From assembly GCA_905214615.1 (NCBI GenBank), contig CAJMMX010000014.1, positions 1 to 38,178 of the forward strand: 38,178 nt of DNA. The letters are read 5' to 3'. The stretch is from an uncultured bacterium (GTDB taxonomy: Bacteria; Actinomycetota; Coriobacteriia; Coriobacteriales; Coriobacteriaceae). Positions 16,384-23,938 of this stretch are shown here, in pieces. Position 1 is the first letter of the stretch; each line of letters opens with the position of its first letter. The translations under genes were made by a program, and so were the position numbers. Below the pieces are notes generated by a model, which saw only the letters and a list, made by a program, of their open reading frames with translations, did no database searches and was not told the origin of the DNA.

Positions 16384-18411
16384 CTACGGGCGCTCGTTGG
16401 GAGCCAGGCGTTGCATCTTGTTCACGGCCTTGAACTTGGTGAACAGCGGCACGTACTCAAAGCTCACGTTGGAGTTCTCCAGGCCGTACCAGCGTGCAGG
16501 CGTGCCGGCGGCGCGACGAATGATGTACTTGAGCGTGATGGCCGTACGCTCGCTCGGCTCCACATCGCTTTCGGGCGCCAGAAGCTTACGGATCAGGACG
16601 AACTTGAACGTACCGATGTTGCCCGGATCCTTGTAGACCGAGTAGTCATGCGTCTGCGCCGGCAGCTCGCCGGTGGCAGCCAGGTCCTGAACGACCTGAC
16701 GCAGGTAGGCATTGACGCGCTGGTTAATCTTGTAGCCCAGGTACAGATGCACGCGGAACACGTAGTCGGTGCCGAACGTCTCGACCGAATAGGCAAAGGT
16801 ATGCGGCTCGTCCATGGTCTCGACGTTCACGAACCACCAGGCGCGAGCACGCTTGGGATGCTTGTCCAAGATCGAGTAGACGATATCACGGTCGATGTAA
16901 TCGGTATGGGTGTCCTTGGTCAGGTACACGATGTTGTCGCTCATGCGCTCGTAACGGTCGTCGTCGCGCAGGCGCTTGAGCTGCGGCAGATAGCTGCGCA
17001 GCGGCAGCAGCGTAAACTGGCGCTGCTCGACCGCCGTGCCGTTGTACCAGCACACCATAATGCCCATGATGAGTGCAGCCATGAGGATGGTGAAGTAGCC
17101 GCCGTGGAAGAACTTGGTGAGCGAGCTCACGAAGAAGAAGCCTTCGAGCAAAAGGAAGAAGGCCGCGAAGATCCACGGAGCAACCTTGAGCTTGCGCTCC
17201 TCGTGCAGGTAGAAGAAGAGCAGCAGCGTGGTGCACATCATAGTCAGCGTAATGGCAAGGCCGTAAGCGGCCTCCATGTGTGCCGAGTTCTGGAACAGCA
17301 GCACCACGATGACGCAGCCCACGAGCATGACGTTGTTGACCATGGGGATGTAGAGCTGGCCTTTGGTCTCGGCAGGGTAGAAGACCTGCATGTGCGGCAT
17401 GAGGTCCAGACGGCTGGCCTCGGACACCAGCGAGAATGCGCCGGTGATGAGCGCCTGCGAGGCAATGATGGCCGCGACGGTGGAAAGGCCTACGGCAAAC
17501 GGGCGCAGGCCCGGGGCGAGCATCTGGTAGAACGGGTTGAGATCGGCAATGCCCATGAGCTCGGGGTTGGCAGCGTTGTTCATAAGCCAAGCGCCCTGGC
17601 CCATATAGGAAAGCAGCAGGCAGCACTTAACGAACGGCCAGGTAGCGTAGATGTTGCCGCGGCCGACGTGGCCCATGTCGGAGTAGAGCGCCTCGGCACC
17701 GGTGGTGGCGAGGAAGCAGCTGCCCAGGATCATGATGCCCGCGTGGTTGTTGGGGCTCAGCAAAAAGGCGATGCCGCGCACCGGGTTGAGGCACAGCAGC
17801 ACGGCGGGGTGCTGGAAGACAAAGAACAGACCCGTGCCGCCCAGGAACAGGAACCACAGCGTCATGATGGGGCCAAAGGCGTGACCGATCTTGGCCGTGC
17901 CGATGCGCTGCACCAAGAAGAGCGCAATGATGATGGCGAGCGTGATGGCGACAACGCGGCCCTGGTCATCCCCGAGCACGGCGTGAACCGCAGGGATGGT
18001 GCGCAGGCCCTCGATGGCCGTGGTAACGGTAACAGCCGGCGTCAGGATGCCGTCGGCGAGCAGCGCGGCGCCACCCAGCATGGCGGGGATGATAAGCCAC
18101 TTGCCGCAGCGCTTGACCAGGCTGTACAGGGCAAAGATACCGCCCTCGCCGTGGTTGTCGGCGCGCAGCGAGATCAGCACGTACTTGACGGTCGTCAGCA
18201 GCGTGACCGTCCACACGACAAGAGAGAGCGCGCCGAGCACGAACTCCTCCGTCACGCTTCCGATGCCGCCGTTGCCGGCAACGAGCGCCTTGGTTACATA
18301 CATAGGGCTGGTGCCGATGTCGCCGTACACCACGCCCAGCGTGACGAGCATCGCCGAGATGCTCACAGGAATCGCAGCGTGCGAGGCTGCCTCCTTGGCC
18401 TTTTGTTCCAT
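16384..18411 (-). CDS. kup: Kup-family potassium transporter
   Basis: A 675-residue KUP/HAK/KT proton-potassium symporter. The N-terminus has VVYGDIGTSPMYV, the family signature. DNHGEGGIFALYSL, about 12 hydrophobic segments and a cytoplasmic C-terminal region of about 200 residues follow. The ATG at 18411 is preceded by GGGAGG; a TTG six codons upstream overlaps that ribosome-binding site and is unlikely. It is followed by a small membrane protein and then, past a terminator, by kdpD-kdpE. The leader from the likely promoter is only about 30 bases, too short for a c-di-AMP riboswitch. Confidence 0.93.
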   Translation of the reverse strand: MEQKAKEAASHAAIPVSISAMLVTLGVVYGDIGTSPMYVTKALVAGNGGIGSVTEEFVLGALSLVVWTVTLLTTVKYVLISLRADNHGEGGIFALYSLVKRCGKWLIIPAMLGGAALLADGILTPAVTVTTAIEGLRTIPAVHAVLGDDQGRVVAITLAIIIALFLVQRIGTAKIGHAFGPIMTLWFLFLGGTGLFFVFQHPAVLLCLNPVRGIAFLLSPNNHAGIMILGSCFLATTGAEALYSDMGHVGRGNIYATWPFVKCCLLLSYMGQGAWLMNNAANPELMGIADLNPFYQMLAPGLRPFAVGLSTVAAIIASQALITGAFSLVSEASRLDLMPHMQVFYPAETKGQLYIPMVNNVMLVGCVIVVLLFQNSAHMEAAYGLAITLTMMCTTLLLFFYLHEERKLKVAPWIFAAFFLLLEGFFFVSSLTKFFHGGYFTILMAALIMGIMVCWYNGTAVEQRQFTLLPLRSYLPQLKRLRDDDRYERMSDNIVYLTKDTHTDYIDRDIVYSILDKHPKRARAWWFVNVETMDEPHTFAYSVETFGTDYVFRVHLYLGYKINQRVNAYLRQVVQDLAATGELPAQTHDYSVYKDPGNIGTFKFVLIRKLLAPESDVEPSERTAITLKYIIRRAAGTPARWYGLENSNVSFEYVPLFTKFKAVNKMQRLAPNERP

Positions 18412-18446
18412 AAGCCGGTTTCCTCCCAACTTTAATGTTCGAAGGG

Positions 18447-18452
18447 ATTATA
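18447..18452 (-). promoter_or_regulatory. -10 element of kup
   Basis: A perfect minus-strand TATAAT about 36 bases before the kup start. The -35 region 17 bases further upstream is poor (CATTAA). Confidence 0.5.
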
Positions 18453-18540
18453 GGCAATCGGCCCATGTTTTAATGCACCGTTTTCCCAGCTAGATAAACA
18501 TTTATACGGCCTTTATGCCATCGCGCGATATGGAATGTGG

Positions 18541-18559
18541 CAAAGGGACTGTCCCTTTG
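18541..18559. repeat. GGGAC palindrome
   Basis: CAAAGGGAC and GTCCCTTTG form a nine-base perfect palindrome around a single T, ten bases after the nitroreductase stop. No T-run is present. It shares GGGACTG with the element at 21-55, so a dispersed repeat is likely. Confidence 0.6.
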
Positions 18560-18568
18560 TCGCGTTCG

Positions 18569-19438
18569 TCATTTTCCGAGCCAGTTTTTGAACCACCACT
18601 CCATGGAGCGGCTCATCTCGGCCATAAAGGGGCTCGTGTGTTTGCGGGTGTAGATATCCACCACGCGCTCCCCCACCTCGCGGGCATGCGGGCGAAACAT
18701 CGCGTCCATCTCGGCCACCTGCGCGTCCATGGTCGCGGCATCCGCGCGGCAGTAGCGCTCCTCGTGCACCAGGTTCACCACGGGGTGCGCGATTGCCGGG
18801 CGCTCCTTACGGGGCGTGCCGATGATGAGCATCGACAGCGGCATGGTATAGGGCGGCAGATCGAGCAGCTCGGCAACTTCCTCGGCATTCTCGACGATAT
18901 CACCGATGTAGCAGCTCCCCAGCCCCAGGGCCTCGGCGGCAACCACGGCGTTTTGTGCAGCGATCACGGCGTCCTGGGCCGCGATGGCAAAGTCGCCCAA
19001 ACCCGGCGCGCGGCGGGGCGCCTTGCCCGTGCGCTCGACAAACTCGGGCTCAAAGCAGCCCACGTGCTCAAACAGATCGATCCACTTGGCATAATCGACC
19101 ACAAATATAAGTGCCCAGGGCGCCTTGGCGATCATGGGCTGGTGATCGCACAGGTCGGCCAGACGGTCCAGCGTAGCCTGCTCGCGAATGCTCACGATGG
19201 AATACATCATCATGGCGCCTGCCGATGGCGCGCGACTCGCCGCATGCAAAATCGCCGCCCGCTGCTCGTCGGTCACCGCTACGGGACGGTCACTGTCATC
19301 GCGCGCGAAGGCGCGCGTAGACGAACGGTGCTCCAAAATGTCCAGCACCGCGTTGCCCGTAGTCTCGACCGGATAGCCGCCCGCGTCCATGCCGGCACCC
19401 ACGTCGCCCGCACTCGTCATACAAACCCGCTCGTTCAT
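18569..19438 (-). CDS. Nitroreductase-family flavoprotein
   Basis: A 289-residue nitroreductase-fold protein that binds FMN and reduces nitro compounds, quinones or similar acceptors with NAD(P)H. ILEHRSSTRAF near residue 35 is the typical FMN-phosphate-binding RRSxRxF motif. ILHAASRAPSAGAMM and the EALGLGSCYIGDI segment are also diagnostic. The N-terminal 25 residues and the C-terminal 60 (ending EWWFKNWLGK) extend past the core. GAGG lies a few bases before the ATG. It is monocistronic and divergent from ltaS. The substrate is unknown. Confidence 0.88.
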   Translation of the reverse strand: MNERVCMTSAGDVGAGMDAGGYPVETTGNAVLDILEHRSSTRAFARDDSDRPVAVTDEQRAAILHAASRAPSAGAMMMYSIVSIREQATLDRLADLCDHQPMIAKAPWALIFVVDYAKWIDLFEHVGCFEPEFVERTGKAPRRAPGLGDFAIAAQDAVIAAQNAVVAAEALGLGSCYIGDIVENAEEVAELLDLPPYTMPLSMLIIGTPRKERPAIAHPVVNLVHEERYCRADAATMDAQVAEMDAMFRPHAREVGERVVDIYTRKHTSPFMAEMSRSMEWWFKNWLGK

Positions 19439-19652
19439 CGCCTCATCCTCGCTAATTCTTTAAGAAGCCTTTACGTTTCCGTGTAATTCCCGTCCATTAT
19501 CGCGCAGGTGGGCACTCCATTGCGCAACACCGCCATACTCGCGCGTTATTATGGCTGGTTGTTGTACGCAGCCGTCAAATGCTGCGCATATCTCGGTAAC
19601 AATCGGGTTAATCCCCGCTTTCGTAGGTTTTAAGTTTGTGAGGAGTCTCAGC

Positions 19653-21953
19653 ATGTTCGCTGCCGCCATCTCGCTCGTCGGTCTTGCGGCGACCGTCTAC
19701 CTTGTCTTGCGCGAGGCCAAGGCCATTCGCGCACAGTCGGGCACCGTTGCCAAAAGCGCTCTTGGGTGGAGCGTCGCCTTCGGCCTGTTCCAGCTCTTTT
19801 TGACCGTCTGGGGCGCTATTGGCCTCGTCGCCCAAAACGAGCCGCTCGCCTTTGTGATGCTCATCCTGACCAACGCCATCCTCACCGGCTGCGCTTGGGC
19901 CAGCATCGCCCGCGACCGCATCGCCCCGCGCGTCTTTGCGTTCGCCGAGCCCGACGCCCCCGCCCCCACCGGCAAGCTCGCTCGCCTGCGCGGCGCCTTT
20001 GTGGGCAAACCGCTCGTCGCCGCCGTCCTGTGCCTGCTGCTCGCCGGCGTCTTTGCGCTGCTGGGCATGGAGGTCTCGTCCAACCACGACTTTACCTGGG
20101 TCTACCCCCTGTGTATCCTGCTCGAGTGGGCCATCATCACCACGCTCATGGCCGGCTTGTTCTTCCTGTTCCAGCGCCACGGCGCAGCCCCCGCCGTCCT
20201 GGCCTTTGCCCTCTTTATCCTGGGCATTGCCGAGTTCTTCGTCATCACGTTTAAATCCATGCCCATCCAGCCGGGCGACCTTTCGGCCATCTCCACCGCC
20301 GCCGCGGTCGCCGGCAACGGCTACACCTTCTCCATCTCGCTGTTCTGCGTGCTGTCCATGGGCTTTACCGCCATCGCCATGCTGCTGTGCGAGTACGCCG
20401 GCCTGGTGGCACCGCACCGCCAGAAGGGCGCCGCCAACGCCAAGCGCATGCTGCTCACCAACCTGCTCGTGGCGGTGCTATGCCTGGGCGGCGTGACCGC
20501 GCATGTCACGCTCATCGACTACTACAACACCCTCGGCATCACCGTCTACACCTGGCGTCCGCTCGAGAGCTACTGGCGCGAGGGCTACCTGCCTGCCTTT
20601 ATTAGTGCGGCGCAGTCCATCAAGCCGCCCAAACCCGCCGACTACTCCGTCGACGATGCCAAGGCCACGCTCAAAAAGTACGCCAAGGCCTACGACAAGT
20701 CCGACGCGGCCAAGAGCGACGAGCGCGCCGCCGCCCAGGAGCAGTTCGACAGCGAGAAGCCCACGGTCATCGCTATCATGAACGAGACGTTCTCGGATCT
20801 GTCGATCTACCAGAACATGCGCGCCGGCTACGAGGGTCCGCAGTACTTTAAGAGCCTGTCCAACTGCCTCAGCCGCGGCAAGCTCTACGTGAGCGCCTAC
20901 GGCGGCGGTACCGCCAATACCGAGTTTGAGTTTATGACCGGCAACTCCATGGCCAACCTGGGCTCGGGCGTGTACCCCTACACCATCTACAACATGGAAA
21001 CGACTGGGAACCTGGCAGAGCAGTTCAAGTCGCTCGGATATTCCACCACGGCCATGCACCCCAACCACGCAACCAACTGGAACCGCGAGAACGTCTACAA
21101 GGACTTTGGCTTTGACCAGTTCCTGTCCATCAACGATTTCCAGGGCGCCGATACCCTACGCGGCATGGTGACCGACCAGGCTACCTACGACAAGATTCTT
21201 GAGCTGCTCGACCAGAACGCCGATCCGCAGTTTATTTTCGACGTGACCATGCAGAACCACTCGGGCTACGACACGGGCCTGCTGCCGGTCGACAAGCAGA
21301 TGCACCTGAACATCGACACGACCGACCTGGACGCCAAGACCGTCGAGGACGGCACGCTCTCCGATGTCGACGAGTATGTCTCGTGCATCGAGCAGTCCGA
21401 CCAGGCACTGCGCTACTTCCTCAACGCCCTGAGCAAGCTCGACCGCAAAGTGGTCGTGGTGTTCTGGGGCGACCACCAGCCGTTCTTCCCGTCCAAGTTC
21501 AACGACAAGTGGTTTACCGGCGAGGATGATGCCACGCACCAGGAACGCCTGTGGCAGACCGACTACATCATTTGGGCTAACTACGACGTTGCCGGTTGCG
21601 ACCAGACGAGTGAGACCGACGACCTGTCCACCAACTACCTGTCCACCCAGCTCATGCAGCTGATCGGCGCACCGCTGACCGACTACCAGAAGGCGCATAT
21701 GACGCTGCGCGAGTCGCTGCCCGCCATCAACTCCGTGGGCTACGAGGACGCCAGCCTGCGCTGGGCGCTCTCCTCCAACGTCACCGGTGACGACGCCGCT
21801 GCCGCAGCCGCCACCAAGGCGCGCGAGGATTACGCCAAGATGCAGTACTACGAGATGTTCCGCGACGGCAAGAACGTCTATACGGAGCACTTCCAGACCG
21901 AGGCCAACGAGACCGACCCCAACCTGGCGCCGGGCACGACGAAGATCAAGTAG
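19653..21953 (+). CDS. LtaS-type phosphoglycerol transferase / sulfatase-fold membrane protein
   Basis: A 766-residue membrane enzyme of the lipoteichoic acid synthase group, which polymerises or adds glycerol phosphate to surface glycolipids. Multiple hydrophobic segments lie in the first 300 residues. The extracellular sulfatase-like domain starts at VIAIMNETFSDL. GGTANTEFEF holds Thr420, which aligns with the catalytic threonine of LtaS, and FWGDHQPFFP carries metal-binding residues. The ATG at 19653 follows AGGAG by seven bases. An upstream ATG at 19551 would add 34 residues and lacks a ribosome-binding site. It is likely needed for the cell-surface polymer. Confidence 0.9.
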   Translation: MFAAAISLVGLAATVYLVLREAKAIRAQSGTVAKSALGWSVAFGLFQLFLTVWGAIGLVAQNEPLAFVMLILTNAILTGCAWASIARDRIAPRVFAFAEPDAPAPTGKLARLRGAFVGKPLVAAVLCLLLAGVFALLGMEVSSNHDFTWVYPLCILLEWAIITTLMAGLFFLFQRHGAAPAVLAFALFILGIAEFFVITFKSMPIQPGDLSAISTAAAVAGNGYTFSISLFCVLSMGFTAIAMLLCEYAGLVAPHRQKGAANAKRMLLTNLLVAVLCLGGVTAHVTLIDYYNTLGITVYTWRPLESYWREGYLPAFISAAQSIKPPKPADYSVDDAKATLKKYAKAYDKSDAAKSDERAAAQEQFDSEKPTVIAIMNETFSDLSIYQNMRAGYEGPQYFKSLSNCLSRGKLYVSAYGGGTANTEFEFMTGNSMANLGSGVYPYTIYNMETTGNLAEQFKSLGYSTTAMHPNHATNWNRENVYKDFGFDQFLSINDFQGADTLRGMVTDQATYDKILELLDQNADPQFIFDVTMQNHSGYDTGLLPVDKQMHLNIDTTDLDAKTVEDGTLSDVDEYVSCIEQSDQALRYFLNALSKLDRKVVVVFWGDHQPFFPSKFNDKWFTGEDDATHQERLWQTDYIIWANYDVAGCDQTSETDDLSTNYLSTQLMQLIGAPLTDYQKAHMTLRESLPAINSVGYEDASLRWALSSNVTGDDAAAAAATKAREDYAKMQYYEMFRDGKNVYTEHFQTEANETDPNLAPGTTKIK

Positions 21954-21973
21954 CGGGTCGCTCATAACTGAAA

Positions 21974-22103
21974 CGTCTGTCCGGGCGGAGGCATATAAGG
22001 TTCCCTGCTCGGACAGTCCTGCGCAAGACGGAGGCCACATTAAGTGGCCTCCTTTGCGTGCGGAACTCGCGATGAACCTTATATGCCTCCGCCCGGACAG
22101 ACG
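21974..22103 (-). repeat. Structured element copy 1 (130 nt)
   Basis: Two perfect 29-base complementary arms (21974-22002 and 22075-22103) enclose a core with its own nine-base hairpin GGAGGCCAC/GTGGCCTCC (22030-22052). On the minus strand the core matches element copy 2 at 22509-22635 closely, whereas the arms differ and still pair. It begins 20 bases after the ltaS stop and could also act as its terminator. Function unknown; candidates are a folded RNA or a mobile or recombination element. Confidence 0.8.
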
Positions 22104-22157
22104 CCCTGTTGTTGGAGTACGGCTTGTCATGGGGGTACCCGCAACATATATAAGTTG

Positions 22158-22181
22158 AAGGCCACGTCATGTGGCCTTTTT
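22158..22181 (+). terminator. Rho-independent terminator downstream of ltaS
   Basis: AAGGCCAC-GTCAT-GTGGCCTT followed by TTT on the plus strand. The stem is the same sequence as the inner hairpins of the two structured elements, apart from the loop, so it may descend from them. Confidence 0.7.
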
Positions 22182-22185
22182 GCAT

Positions 22186-22480
22186 CCGGAAACTGTGTCC
22201 CAGAATTCATGTCCGGAGTGGGATGCAGTTTCCTCTTGCGACCCCGTCGGGAAAGCGCATCCCACTCCGATCACAAATTCCGGGTCACATTTTCCGCCAA
22301 AGGATTCAACCGGAAAGTGCATCCCATTCCAAGCCTTAATTCCGGGACATAGTTTCCGGACAAGACATCAACCGGAAAGTGGGGACCACTCTGAGCGTCG
22401 ATTCTGTGACACACTTTCCGAAACGCCGCGCATTCGGAAAGTGCGTCCCGCTCTGAATACATCCGGACATGGAATATCCG
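22186..22480. repeat. 62-bp-period palindromic tandem array, locus 1 (five units)
   Basis: Units start with a CGGAAA-type box at 22186, 22248, 22310, 22372 and 22434, exactly 62 bases apart. Each unit is an imperfect palindrome (GGAAA..GCATCCC facing GGGA..TTTCC) of about 47 bases plus a spacer of about 15. Units 1 and 2 nearly match the first two units of the array at 31909. A period of 62 is not divisible by three, so it is not coding. The last unit decays after about 22480. Confidence 0.85.
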
Positions 22481-22508
22481 CTTATTAGGCCTTCCATCAA
22501 TAAAGGGG

Positions 22509-22635
22509 CGCCCTCCCGGGCGGCGGGCTCGAAGTTCATCGCGAGTTCCGCACGCAAAGAAGGCCACTTAATGTGGCCTTCTTCTTATGCAGGACTGTAG
22601 AGCAGGGAACTTCGTGCCCGCCGCCCGGGAGGGCG
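22509..22635 (+). repeat. Structured element copy 2 (127 nt)
   Basis: Arms 22509-22537 and 22607-22635 are complementary over 29 bases with a single mismatch. The core contains an 11-base hairpin (22557-22567 with 22573-22583) and matches copy 1 in the opposite orientation. It ends 20 bases before the stop codon of the LVATG protein gene and may also terminate that operon, as the inner stem is followed by TTTGCG on the minus strand. Confidence 0.8.
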
Positions 22636-22654
22636 TTGCGTTTAGAAGATGGAC

Positions 22655-23353
22655 CTAGCGCTTGTTCCTCCGGGACAAAAGAAGCGCGGCTATAAATGCG
22701 ATGATTGCAAGCGTCAGCAACACCAAAAGCAACGTGAGTGTGCTGTCGCCCGTTGCCACGAGACCGAGCAAGCCGGGCTTCTTGCTGCCAGCAGACTGCA
22801 CGGGGATCTTCTCGCCGTCGTCCTCGGCGGTAATCTCCCAGCGAATGGTCTTGTTTGCGTCGGCAAGCTCGTTGCCTACCGACGTCGGGACACTTAGTTG
22901 CAAATTGAGCACCGTGCTGCCATCGCTCGCAAACGTTGCGACCTGCGTGGGATAGGCAAACACGCTGCCCGGCGTTCCCGTCTGGAGCCAACCGGCAGAC
23001 GCATCGCCCGCCGACGCTGTCAAGGTAATGGGCGACAGCAGGTGTGCCGTCTCGTGATCGACAACGGCCCGCACAAACACGCGTACCTGGGACTTTACGC
23101 CCGTGGCACGAACCTCGATCTGCTGCTCGCGCACATCGCCGGGCATCAGATCTTTAAAGGCCAAAAACAGATCGGGCTCCCCCGAAGAGCCCGTCGCTCC
23201 CGAGACCGTCAACTGTCGCGCATTTCCGTCATAGGCAATCGCGGGAGCGTCGGCAAACGCACGAGCAGGCGCGGCGAGCGCGACAATGCAGAAAATGACC
23301 GCGACCACGCAGCGCAAGGAAGTCGCAACGTCTTTGCGAATTGGGAAAGCCAT
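22655..23353 (-). CDS. Secreted protein with C-terminal LVATG sorting signal
   Basis: A 232-residue surface protein. It has a signal peptide (about 1-34, cleavage near RAFADA), a beta-rich extracellular domain with PGDVREQQIEVR, then LVATG (198-202), a hydrophobic segment and the tail SRRNKR. LVATG fits the relaxed LAxTG-like class E sortase motifs of Actinobacteria rather than canonical LPxTG. The ATG at 23353 begins two bases after the preceding stop, so translation is coupled. As last gene of the cluster it may be the wall anchor or base of the fibre. No sortase gene is in the window. Confidence 0.8.
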   Translation of the reverse strand: MAFPIRKDVATSLRCVVAVIFCIVALAAPARAFADAPAIAYDGNARQLTVSGATGSSGEPDLFLAFKDLMPGDVREQQIEVRATGVKSQVRVFVRAVVDHETAHLLSPITLTASAGDASAGWLQTGTPGSVFAYPTQVATFASDGSTVLNLQLSVPTSVGNELADANKTIRWEITAEDDGEKIPVQSAGSKKPGLLGLVATGDSTLTLLLVLLTLAIIAFIAALLLSRRNKR

Positions 23354-23355
23354 AC

Positions 23356-23937
23356 TTACGCACCCCCATGCGGCGGCACCAGCACGCCATCCTCGACCGA
23401 GCAACCCCATGCGTCGTGCACGGCCTCATCGGGCGTCGCCTGGACCGCCTGAGTGGAGATATCCACGACAAGATTGCGACCTTCGGTTGCCTTGAGCTCG
23501 GTAACCCTATTAATGAGCACGCCGGTTTCCGCGCCGGGAGCGACGGGCGACGTCCAGTAATAGAACCCGTCGCTCGCCTTAACCCAGTTATAAGCCGAGT
23601 TCGCGCCCGAGGCATCAGCCACGCTCCACGCAATCTCGTAATCCGCCTCACCCTTCGGCTCCTCCTTCGGCTCATCCCACAGGCGTGCGCCATCCTGGTC
23701 CTGCCAGTAGATATCCACTGCAGCACGAATATAGGCGGGCGCGGTACCCGTGTTCTTCGCCTTGACATCGCTTTTCACTTTGCCGTTGAGCGTTTCCTGA
23801 ACCGATGGCGTCACCGACCCGATGCCGAACTGGTTGACCAGCACGCCCGTAACCGAAAGCCAGGCCAACGTGTCTGCCGTACCGGCCAGGAGGATAACCC
23901 CCACCAGCAAGGCGATGATGCGCTTGCGCTTGGACAT
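23356..23937 (-). CDS. TasA/camelysin-like SipW-type secreted protein (third)
   Basis: A 193-residue exported protein. The N-terminus MSKRKRIIALLVGVILLAG runs into DTLAWLSVTGVLVNQFGIGSV, the form of signal region seen in SipW-processed TasA-like proteins. APAYIRAAVDIYWQD is the usual core strand and GFYYWTSPVAPGAETG the later turn. Its start lies one base after the giant protein stop and its stop lies two bases before the LVATG gene. It is a probable fibre subunit or minor pilin-like protein (inference). No sorting signal. Confidence 0.75.
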   Translation of the reverse strand: MSKRKRIIALLVGVILLAGTADTLAWLSVTGVLVNQFGIGSVTPSVQETLNGKVKSDVKAKNTGTAPAYIRAAVDIYWQDQDGARLWDEPKEEPKGEADYEIAWSVADASGANSAYNWVKASDGFYYWTSPVAPGAETGVLINRVTELKATEGRNLVVDISTQAVQATPDEAVHDAWGCSVEDGVLVPPHGGA

Positions 23938-23938
23938 G

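Noticed and set aside
16219..18435. 738-codon plus-strand frame
   Set aside because: Antisense to kup, with composition typical of antisense GC-rich frames and no domain. The minus-strand Kup reading has clear family motifs.
18412..18540. c-di-AMP (ydaO-type) riboswitch before kup
   Set aside because: The leader after the TATAAT box is only about 30 bases, and nothing resembling the long ydaO fold is visible.
22186..22480. CRISPR-like periodic array
   Set aside because: The repeated part is the longer, palindromic portion and is degenerate between units, the spacer is only about 15 bases, and no cas gene is nearby. A second copy with the same units exists at 31909. It is a tandem palindromic repeat, not a CRISPR.
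22271..22567. 98-codon minus-strand frame across the 62-bp array and second element
   Set aside because: Its translation merely reads through non-coding repeats whose period breaks the frame. Similar frames in the second array are equally spurious.
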